Assembly (NCBI GenBank): GCA_014376585.1
Contig: JACMRG010000312.1
Span: 1-64,000, forward strand
Direction of reading: 5' to 3'
Source of the DNA: Opitutaceae bacterium
GTDB lineage: Bacteria > Verrucomicrobiota > Verrucomicrobiia > Opitutales > Opitutaceae
DNA: 64,000 nucleotides
Each line of letters opens with the position of its first letter. Within the stretch, counting starts at the first letter, position 1. The notes under the pieces are model-generated. The model ran no database searches, was not told where the DNA came from, and saw only the letters and a program-made list of their open reading frames with translations. A program made the translations under genes and the position numbers. Below are positions 57,366-64,000 of the stretch, in pieces.

Positions 57366-59279
57366 TCAGGCGGTTTGGAAGCTGCGCCACTTATTAAGCG
57401 GGCGCAGGGCGAGGGCGATCAGGATGAGTTGGCTCGCGATGAAGATTGAGAGCGCCGTGAAGGCGGCGGCGGTGAAACCGTAACTGTGGAGGCCGACGCC
57501 GAGCATGTTGGTGCCGAACCAACTCCAGCTCGTAACGATGTTACCGAAGATCGCGAGGGCCATGAGGCCGCGCGCCTTGATGAGCCCGCCCCAGCGGGCG
57601 TGGAGGATGAGCGCGTTCCAAAGGACGATAATGAGCGCGCCATTCTCTTTCGGGTCCCATCCCCAGAACCGGCCCCAGGATTGATCGGCCCAGATGCCGC
57701 CAAGGACGGTGCCGACAAAACTGAAGAGCGTCGCGAAGCAGACGATGCCGTAAACCATGCGCGCGAGTGAATCGGCGGTGGCCTTGTCGAGCGAGCGGGT
57801 GAGCGAGCCGCGCAGGATGTAAATGATGGCGAGGAAGCCGGCGAGGAAGGTGGCGGCGTAACCGGTCGAGACGATGACAACGTGCGTCGCGAGCCAGAAG
57901 TTGGAATCGAGGACGGCCTGCATCATTTCCAACGTATCGCCGCTGAGGGAGAGATGGTGGGCGATGAGGAGCGTGGCGAAACCCGTGAGGCCGGCGGCGA
58001 CGCTGCCGATCGCGTTTTTATAGATCGCTTCGAGGATGAGGCAGAGGCCGACGGAACCCCAGCCGATGAAGAGCGCCGAGGAATAGAGGTTGGTAACGGG
58101 CGGACGGCCTTCCAGCCACATGCGCGTGGCGATGCCAACGGTGGTAGCGAGCCAGGCGAGGGCGACGAGGTAAAAAGCGGAGCGGGCGAGGGGCTCGGGC
58201 CATTTGAGCCACGAGAAAATCGCAAGGAGGAAGGCGGCGACGTAGAGCGTCATGCTCGCATAGAAGGGCTCTGCGGCGTTGAAGCGGACTTCCGCGTGGG
58301 TTTTCTGCATCTGTTTACCGAAGCGTTTGCCGACTTGGGCGCTGTAGAGGTCGATTATTTTGTTGAACTGCTCGGGCTGGTTTTGGCGCCATGCATAACT
58401 CAGTCCCGCGAAGGCCAAAACGCTGGGATCAACCGTGCCGCGCTGGAAAGAACCGAGCAAAGACTGCCCGGTGGTCATCCACGCGGTATCGTCGGTCACC
58501 TCCGTCGCGGGCGGAACTGCGAGGATGTTGGTGACCTCCGACATGAAGAGATACCGTTGGCCAAGCTCGATCGTGGCCTTGGCCAGTTCGGCATCGTGCG
58601 GCTGACCGGTTGATTTGGCTCGGACGGCGGCGACGCCGGTCGGCAGAAGCTTTTGGAAACTTAATAGCTCGCCGAGAAAGTCGTCTGAAGTTGGGGGCGC
58701 GAGGGTGTGCTTGAGCTGCTGGTATTGGACGAGCGAGCCGTAGAGTTGGATGACGGCGTGCTGAAAGGGCGTGCGGACGGCGGCTTCGACGGGGCGGGCC
58801 AATTTCGCCTGACGCTCGAGTTCGGGGATTTTGGAACTGATTTTTTCGTAGGAGAAACGAGACCTCGAAGAAGGAAGAAAACCCAGCACGGCAAAAAACT
58901 GTTTGGCAGAACTGGTATACCGCACTTTGGCGTCATCCTCCGTGATGCCCATGAGCGTAAGTAAATCCGGTGAATCGATCCGGAAAACGGGATACGTGTC
59001 GGCCTTGGCGGATGAGAAGAAAACATTCGTCATCCATTCGGCCGGGGATTCTGTCTGCGGGGCGCTTTCCGCGGCATCACCGACACGTTGCCGTCCCTGA
59101 AATTGCAGCAGAGAGCTGCGGGCCACGGTATCGATAGGTTTTAGGCGCCCGTTGAGCAGGACCGGGAGTTCGCCAAAGCCCACAAAATTGAACGACGAGG
59201 CGGGGCGCGCGGGCAGGAATTTACCAACAAGATAGAGGGCGCCGAGAACGAGGACGACGAGAGGGATGAATTTTTTCAT
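57366..59279 (-). CDS. ccsA: Cytochrome c biogenesis protein CcsA/ResC (System II)
   Basis: 637 residues from ATG 59279. The N-terminal half has one helix (PLVVLVLGALYLVGKFL) and a long periplasmic part. The C-terminal half has at least eight helices with the tryptophan-rich WGRFWGWDPKENGALI motif (about residue 534) and His residues at helix ends (ATHVVIVSTGYA; LIAHHLSLSG; LHSYGF). With ResB it moves heme and attaches it to apocytochromes c at the outer face of the inner membrane. The start overlaps the stop of resB (ATGA). Confidence 0.93.
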   Translation of the reverse strand: MKKFIPLVVLVLGALYLVGKFLPARPASSFNFVGFGELPVLLNGRLKPIDTVARSSLLQFQGRQRVGDAAESAPQTESPAEWMTNVFFSSAKADTYPVFRIDSPDLLTLMGITEDDAKVRYTSSAKQFFAVLGFLPSSRSRFSYEKISSKIPELERQAKLARPVEAAVRTPFQHAVIQLYGSLVQYQQLKHTLAPPTSDDFLGELLSFQKLLPTGVAAVRAKSTGQPHDAELAKATIELGQRYLFMSEVTNILAVPPATEVTDDTAWMTTGQSLLGSFQRGTVDPSVLAFAGLSYAWRQNQPEQFNKIIDLYSAQVGKRFGKQMQKTHAEVRFNAAEPFYASMTLYVAAFLLAIFSWLKWPEPLARSAFYLVALAWLATTVGIATRMWLEGRPPVTNLYSSALFIGWGSVGLCLILEAIYKNAIGSVAAGLTGFATLLIAHHLSLSGDTLEMMQAVLDSNFWLATHVVIVSTGYAATFLAGFLAIIYILRGSLTRSLDKATADSLARMVYGIVCFATLFSFVGTVLGGIWADQSWGRFWGWDPKENGALIIVLWNALILHARWGGLIKARGLMALAIFGNIVTSWSWFGTNMLGVGLHSYGFTAAAFTALSIFIASQLILIALALRPLNKWRSFQTA

Positions 59280-60439
59280 GCGGCGACGGCTGCGATCTTG
59301 CGGCGGCGGGCGATGAAGGCGACGAGGTGAATGCCGAACTGGATGAGGAGCCCGAGGGTCATCAAAGTGCAGGCGATGTAAGGCATCTGCCAACTGGGAT
59401 TGCGGACCACTTGGAGGATGGTGGTTTTTGGACCGTCGAAGCTGGCCTGATAGAAGGTGAGACCGGCGTAGCGCAGCGGGTTGTTCATGTAGATGAGCAC
59501 TTCGCGGTCGTCCCGGCCTTCAGGGGTGTTGAGGCGGATGCGGCTGGAGTAATTTTTCGGGATAGCGGTGCCCGCATAACGATCGTTGGAGAATTTCAGG
59601 AGCGTGAGTGAAAACGGCTTGTAGTTGCGCTCATACCGGAGGGCGATTTTCCAGCTGCGACCGGCGTATTCGAACCGTTGCGGGGGCATGCCCGGATTGG
59701 CGTAGACGAGCCAGGTGCCGATCAAACCGTCGGCGCCGACGAGTTCGACGTAGGCGGCGGGAAGATTACGCTCGTCTTGTTTGTAGGTGAGCGGGAGCGG
59801 CACGACGCCGACTTGCAGGCCGATACCCTTGGTCGCGTGGGAGGGAGTGGGCGCTTTCGAATCGTTCTCGGGAATCGTCGCGTTGGGGTAGTAAAGCTTG
59901 GGGACGATGCGAAAGGGGAGTTTGGCGTGCTGGATGGCTTCGCCGCGGGCGAGGATTTTTTCGGGAATCACGACGACGTCATCGAAAGCGGCGTCGGTGG
60001 TTTCGGTGACGGCGAGTTCGTTGAAGCGGTAACTCTCGGAGTAGTTTTTGGACTGGCCCTCGTCGAGACGGAGGGCGAATTCCTCCTGCCAGAGGCCGGT
60101 GAGGAGTTCGCCAATCAGTAGAATGATAAGGCCAACGTGCGTGAGCCAGATGCCGGATTTCTTGGCGCTTAGTTTGAAGCGATAAACTTGCGCGCTGATC
60201 AGGTTGATCAGCAGAAAGCCACCGATGAGGTAGCCGCCGGGGAAGACAGGGACGGGGATGTCGCCGACGCGCCACAGGACAAACAGCGAATGAAAATATT
60301 TCTGCTGAACGGCCCAGATGCCGAGGTTTACCTGGTCGACGGTCGCGGCGAAGATGAGGATGATGGACAGCGCGAGGAGGACGATGGTGAGCTTCAGCGA
60401 AACGAAAAAGTCGCGGAACTGGCGGGTGACTTCGTTCAT
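59276..60439 (-). CDS. resB: Cytochrome c biogenesis protein ResB/Ccs1 (System II)
   Basis: 387 residues from ATG 60439. Helices lie near residues 15-32 (LTIVLLALSIILIFAATVDQ), 70-85 and 95-112 (THVGLIILLIGELLTGLW). A long periplasmic domain follows, and a last helix is near the C-terminus (PYIACTLMTLGLLIQFGIHL). The ATVDQV and GIWLTHVG segments are typical. Partner of CcsA, coupled by an ATGA overlap. A lipoprotein gene precedes it with a stop-start overlap at 60436-60439. Confidence 0.9.
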   Translation of the reverse strand: MNEVTRQFRDFFVSLKLTIVLLALSIILIFAATVDQVNLGIWAVQQKYFHSLFVLWRVGDIPVPVFPGGYLIGGFLLINLISAQVYRFKLSAKKSGIWLTHVGLIILLIGELLTGLWQEEFALRLDEGQSKNYSESYRFNELAVTETTDAAFDDVVVIPEKILARGEAIQHAKLPFRIVPKLYYPNATIPENDSKAPTPSHATKGIGLQVGVVPLPLTYKQDERNLPAAYVELVGADGLIGTWLVYANPGMPPQRFEYAGRSWKIALRYERNYKPFSLTLLKFSNDRYAGTAIPKNYSSRIRLNTPEGRDDREVLIYMNNPLRYAGLTFYQASFDGPKTTILQVVRNPSWQMPYIACTLMTLGLLIQFGIHLVAFIARRRKIAAVAA

Positions 60440-61074
60440 GGCGTGGCGCCGGCGGCGCGGACGGTTTGGAGGAAGGCGGCGAACGCGGCCTGCTCGCGGG
60501 CGACGAGCGGGGCGGGGCCGGAGAGTTTGAAGAACCACGTGGCGCCGTTCACGGGGATGATAGCGCCGAGCACGCGGAGCGGGGCGGCGGGCGTGCCGCC
60601 GGTGAAATCGGCGACGGTAAGGTGGAGATTGTTAGAATCGACGTGAGTGGTGGCCGTGGCGAGTTCCGCAGCGGCGAGCGGGGCGAGCTGGATCTGGCCG
60701 CGCCAGCGGTTGACGTTGGCGAGATCGCCGCCGACGTCGCCGGGGAAGGCGGTAATGGAGAAATCGGCGGTGGCACCGGCTTCACCGGAAATGGCGTAGC
60801 TGGCTTTACGCATGGCGGAGGCGGGCTTGGCGGTCCAGTGTGCGGGGGCGCTCCAGATGAGGCCGGGGCCGTCGGGGGTGGTGTGGGCGGAGTTGGCCAT
60901 GCTGGCGCCGGGGCTCGCGGGGGTTGGCGTGGCGGGCGTTGAAGCGGTGGACGTGGCCGCGGGCATTACAGGGTCTTTTTCCTTCGGCACGCGGTAGCTC
61001 GCGATCTTGGGATCGCGGCAGGCGGAGAGCAGGAGCAGGGCGACCGCGGCGAGGGGTGGCAGACGAGAACGCAT
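60436..61074 (-). CDS. Putative lipoprotein of the cytochrome-c maturation operon
   Basis: 212 residues. The signal has a lipobox (LLLLSAC, Cys at about residue 19). A Thr/Ala/Pro linker leads to a domain with IWSAPAHWTAKPASAMRKASY and ATADFSITAFPGDVGGDLANVNRWRGQ split by strands. Its stop overlaps the resB start by ATGA, so it is part of the System II operon, though I know no function for it. The WSAP..W and GDVGG..NVNRWRGQ motifs look conserved. Confidence 0.78.
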   Translation of the reverse strand: MRSRLPPLAAVALLLLSACRDPKIASYRVPKEKDPVMPAATSTASTPATPTPASPGASMANSAHTTPDGPGLIWSAPAHWTAKPASAMRKASYAISGEAGATADFSITAFPGDVGGDLANVNRWRGQIQLAPLAAAELATATTHVDSNNLHLTVADFTGGTPAAPLRVLGAIIPVNGATWFFKLSGPAPLVAREQAAFAAFLQTVRAAGATP

Positions 61075-61346
61075 GAGAGTGGACAGCTATCCGGTGGGCG
61101 CGGGAAAGTTCAACCCTATCTGTGCAAGTATCAGCAGGAGGCGCGGGGTTGGATTAGAAACCGGTGGCGGCCGCCGAATTTAAGGCCGCGTTTCGCCTGA
61201 GTTAGTTCGAGGCCGCCAAGGCATTGTTGGGGCAACTTCCGCGCGCAATAGAAGCCCGGCGAGCCGTGGCGTTCGCCTCCCGCACACCCTGCGGGCGTGG
61301 GATGCCCAGCGTGGAGAAAAATGGATCGGGCGGGTGACGCCGGCGC

Positions 61347-62678
61347 CTACTGTTTTAGAATCGTAAAGGAATCACGGATCTCGCCCTTTTCGTTGAGGAA
61401 GGTGAAGTCGAGTTTGAGGGCGTCGATGTCGAGCACGCTGGAGCCGATTTCGTTGAGCGAAACGAACATCGCGGGATGGCCGAGTGGAACGGATTTGGGG
61501 CCGGCGTGGCCGGCGCTTCCGGTGACGACGGAGACTTCGCCGGCGTGGGCGGTGCGGGTGCGGGGCTTGGTGTAGGCGCCTTTGCCGGCGGGGCGGCCGT
61601 CGCCGGGTTGCTTGATGAAAGCCGGGTCCCACGTGGAGCTTTTACCGTAGTGGCCGTCGATGAAGTAGGAGCGTTCATAAACGTGTGAGTGGCCGGTGAC
61701 GACGAGATCTACGCCGCCCGCTTCGAGAATGGGGAGGATCGTGGCGCGCATGTCGTTCATCCGGCCGGCGGAGTCGCTGTCTTGGTCGGAATCGTGCGTG
61801 CCCTTCGTGTAAGTGGGGTGATGGAAGAAGGCGACGATCCAGTCGCGCGTGGTGGCGGCGAGATCGGCGCGGAGCCATTGCGCCATGGCGCCTTCGGCAG
61901 AGCGGTCGCTGTCGTGCGAGTCGAGGCAGATGAAGTGAATGTTGGCATGATCAAAAGAGTAGTAGGCCTCGGTGCCGGAGGGAACGCCGCCAACCTGGCC
62001 GAGGGTCGGCAGGGTGAAGATGTCGTAGTAAACGCCAGACTGGGTGACGGAGTTGGCGCTTTTGGCATCGTGGTTGCCGAGAGCGGGCCAGAGCGGGGAC
62101 GTGCGCAGGGTCTTCGGATACATTTCAAAGATGGCTTTTTGGTAATCCGAGTCAGTGCCCTCGGGGTAGGCATTGTCGCCGAGGAGAAGCCAGAGATCGG
62201 TGGCGCGGTCGCCCGTGAATTTGTAATATCCGTCGCGCACGTCGGACTGCTCGGCAGACTTGGTGCCGGGATCGCCGAGGACCCAGACGCGGGTGGGTTT
62301 GGCGGGGCCAGGCACGGGGGGAGTTACGAAGCTGCTGATCAAACCCTTGGGCGCGGCGTCTTCGCTGGCAGTGGCGGTGACCGGTTTGTCGTTGCCCGTG
62401 ATCGGCACGTAAAAATAGCGGGTGCCGGGCTGCAGCTTGGGGAGGTTGACGATATGCTCGGTGCCAATGCCCTCAGCCTTGGCCGTGAGGGTGAGTTCCT
62501 TGGGGTCGAGGCCGTAGCGAACCACCGAGGCCTCGGTGACGTCGGTGCGCCAGCGGATAACCAAGCTCGTCGGCGTGGGGAGCTGGAGATAGGGGCCGCG
62601 AGTGATCGTGGTCGCCGCTTGGGTGGACAACGCGGCGGTAAGCAGGACGACGAAGGTGAAACGGTGACGGAGGCGCAT
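61347..62678 (-). CDS. Purple-acid-phosphatase-like metallophosphoesterase
   Basis: 443 residues. A signal peptide (FTFVVLLTAALSTQA) is followed by an N-terminal fibronectin-like domain with RGPYLQLPTPTSLVIRWRTD and LQPGTRYFYVP. The metal-binding blocks are VLGDPGT, LLLGDNAYPEG, ALGNHDA, VAFFHHPTYTKG and VTGHSHVYERSYF, the five motifs of purple acid phosphatases. It should be exported and hydrolyse phosphate monoesters, helping scavenge phosphorus. It has its own upstream region; the TPR gene lies just upstream. Confidence 0.93.
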   Translation of the reverse strand: MRLRHRFTFVVLLTAALSTQAATTITRGPYLQLPTPTSLVIRWRTDVTEASVVRYGLDPKELTLTAKAEGIGTEHIVNLPKLQPGTRYFYVPITGNDKPVTATASEDAAPKGLISSFVTPPVPGPAKPTRVWVLGDPGTKSAEQSDVRDGYYKFTGDRATDLWLLLGDNAYPEGTDSDYQKAIFEMYPKTLRTSPLWPALGNHDAKSANSVTQSGVYYDIFTLPTLGQVGGVPSGTEAYYSFDHANIHFICLDSHDSDRSAEGAMAQWLRADLAATTRDWIVAFFHHPTYTKGTHDSDQDSDSAGRMNDMRATILPILEAGGVDLVVTGHSHVYERSYFIDGHYGKSSTWDPAFIKQPGDGRPAGKGAYTKPRTRTAHAGEVSVVTGSAGHAGPKSVPLGHPAMFVSLNEIGSSVLDIDALKLDFTFLNEKGEIRDSFTILKQ

Positions 62679-62693
62679 GGTAGATTTTAATTA

Positions 62694-63500
62694 TTAAGAG
62701 GAAGGGGTGATGAGAGCGGTGAGTTGGGCAGTGAGCAGCCGAGTGGGCTCGCCGGCGCGGAGCCAATCGGGCAAACGACCGAGCGCGGTGAGTGCGGCGG
62801 CGTAGGCGGCCCGGGCTTCAGTGCGACGGCTGAGGGAGGTGAGGAGATCGCCGCGGCGTTTGAGAAAGAGTTCGGGGCGTTCGGCGGTGGCGGCAAGTCC
62901 GGCGAGGCGGGCGAGGGCGGCATCGGTGCGGTGAAGCGAAAGTTCCAAGGTGAGAGCGCGCTCGACGAGGCCGGGCGCGGGGCCGAGACGCGTGATGCCC
63001 GCGTTGAGGTCGGCGAGGGCGGCGGCGGGTTCGGAGATGAGGGCGTTCGCCTCAAGCCAGAGTTCGGGTTTGGGTTCGGGGATCGCGGCGAGGGCGGCAC
63101 GGAAATCGACGAGGGCGGCGGACGAATTGTCATTTAGGACGAAGGCGCGGGCGCGGAGGAGGCGGGCGGCGGGATCGTCGGGCTGCCTTTGGAGGATGGG
63201 ACTGAGGGTTCCGATGGCGGCGCGGTAGTCGCGGCGGGCGAGGTGATATTCGGCCCACGCGAGCGGGAGTTCGGACAGGCGGGGAGCAATTGTTTCCGCG
63301 CGGTTCAGATCGGCAAGCGCCTCTTCCCAGCGCGTGTGTTCGACGTAGCACAGGGCACGGCGAACATGGAGTTCGGCGGAGGCGGGGCTCGTGTTGATAA
63401 TCTCGGTGAGATCGTTGATGGCGACCTCGGTGCCGGGGTGGGCGGGGGCCAGGGTGCCGGCCGTGGCTAGGATTAGGAAGCAGCGCGCAGTCCGGAGCAT
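62694..63500 (-). CDS. TPR-repeat exported protein
   Basis: 268 residues from ATG 63500. A short signal (CFLILATAGTLAPA) precedes about six tetratricopeptide-like units, for example AELHVRRALCYVEHTRWEEALADLNRA, LAWAEYHLARRDYRAAI and LFLKRRGDLLTSLSRRTEARAAYAAA read across repeats. It lies 15 bases upstream of the phosphatase gene, probably in the same operon, and may scaffold periplasmic proteins. Confidence 0.85.
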   Translation of the reverse strand: MLRTARCFLILATAGTLAPAHPGTEVAINDLTEIINTSPASAELHVRRALCYVEHTRWEEALADLNRAETIAPRLSELPLAWAEYHLARRDYRAAIGTLSPILQRQPDDPAARLLRARAFVLNDNSSAALVDFRAALAAIPEPKPELWLEANALISEPAAALADLNAGITRLGPAPGLVERALTLELSLHRTDAALARLAGLAATAERPELFLKRRGDLLTSLSRRTEARAAYAAALTALGRLPDWLRAGEPTRLLTAQLTALITPSS

Positions 63501-63681
63501 GGCGTAAATCGTGGTGGCGGTGGGGGCGACGGCAAGGGCGGGGACGTGTCGGACCGGTGACGACTCCCAGCCAGACGTATTTCTAACCGAATGGTTACAC
63601 TTCACCCTTGGACGGTCCGCCGCATCCCAGCACGCTGGCGGAGCGTAGTAGTCTAAGCAGTTTCTTTCCCCCACCTCATCC

Positions 63682-64000
63682 ATGAAAAATATCTCACGGT
63701 CGTTTTGGTTATCGGGCGCATTGTTCGCCCTCGTCGCATCGGCTTCCGCCCAAATTGTCGAGTTTCGCGCCACGATCAACGCGGCGCAGGAAGTGCCCAC
63801 TAATCCCTCGGCGGCGACGGGCTCAGCTATTATGATCTATGATGTAGCGTCCAACACGTTTGATCTCGTCGTGAGCATCAGCAACTTCCCGGCCACGCTC
63901 GCTTCTTCGCACATCCACGAGGGCGCGTCGGGGGTGAACGGCCCGGTTGTCACCAACTTTGGCGGCGAAGCGGTTTACACGCGCAACGGCTCGACACTGA
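63682..64000 (+). CDS. CHRD-domain protein, 5' part only
   Basis: The frame from ATG 63682 stays open to the window edge (106 codons seen). A signal peptide (FWLSGALFALVASASAQ) is followed by a CHRD domain: FRATINAAQEVPTNPSAATG, IMIYDVASNTFDLVVSIS and SSHIHEGASGVNGPVV. CHRD domains occur in exported bacterial proteins, often together with PEP-CTERM tags; the missing C-terminus may carry one. It diverges from the TPR gene across a 181-base region. Confidence 0.85.
   Translation, partial: MKNISRSFWLSGALFALVASASAQIVEFRATINAAQEVPTNPSAATGSAIMIYDVASNTFDLVVSISNFPATLASSHIHEGASGVNGPVVTNFGGEAVYTRNGSTL

Overview
The window looks like chromosomal DNA of a GC-rich Gram-negative bacterium, most probably a member of the Verrucomicrobiota near the Opitutales/Opitutaceae. 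This is an inference. It rests on a PEP-CTERM protein with autotransporter-type beta-strand repeats, a monomeric NADP isocitrate dehydrogenase, a ResB/CcsA cytochrome-c pair, LpxI, OpgG/OpgH, and the overall gene mix. I searched no database. Several core genes (nusA, infB, rbfA, metK, ahcY, truB, icd, recN) have no obvious Shine-Dalgarno sequence before the start codon, and GTG starts are common.

Layout. 1-2.5 kb holds the end of a small membrane protein gene (its start frame is broken), a glycine-zipper protein with a good terminator, and a RibD/DHFR-like gene interrupted by two compensating frameshifts. 2.55-6.1 kb is one large, visibly AT-rich gene for a 1180-residue protein with an N-terminal PIN-type nuclease domain and a long helical tail. 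It lies between two decayed genes and is the best candidate here for an undescribed (possibly defence) system. 6.8-12 kb codes for exported proteins: a degenerate vWA-like protein, a site-2 protease with a zinc-ribbon tail, and a PEP-CTERM protein with a second double frameshift. 12.2-25 kb, all on the minus strand, carries icd, a dus / bifunctional-nuclease-domain / lpxI cluster, an exopolysaccharide export set (FecR-like, outer-membrane barrel, Wza-like, Wzc-like) and leuS.

25-33.6 kb, on the plus strand, starts head-to-head with leuS: a Deg-type serine protease, its catalytically dead paralogue, riboflavin synthase, a family-4-like uracil-DNA glycosylase, and an opgG / unknown / opgH glucan operon. 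33.6-37.5 kb, minus strand, is a compact signalling cluster: REC-histidine kinase, response regulator, a 68-residue protein, a GspE/PilB-type ATPase and an HPt protein. 37.7-40.4 kb is metK-ahcY, the S-adenosylmethionine cycle, closed by a terminator. 40.8-47.5 kb mixes an acetylesterase, small exported proteins, an AarF/UbiB-like kinase, tRNA-Ser, a YacP-type NYN protein and a DUF2851 protein.

47.6-54.7 kb is a translation operon: nusA, infB, rbfA, a DHH phosphoesterase, truB and ribF. nusA is preceded by a promoter and an intrinsic-terminator-like hairpin inside its leader. tRNA-Val follows, then a small decayed island (integrase-like stub, truncated TetR gene) and recN. 57.4-61.1 kb encodes the System II cytochrome-c maturation pair (resB, ccsA) behind a lipoprotein. 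The window ends with a purple-acid-phosphatase-like enzyme, a TPR protein and the start of a CHRD-domain protein.
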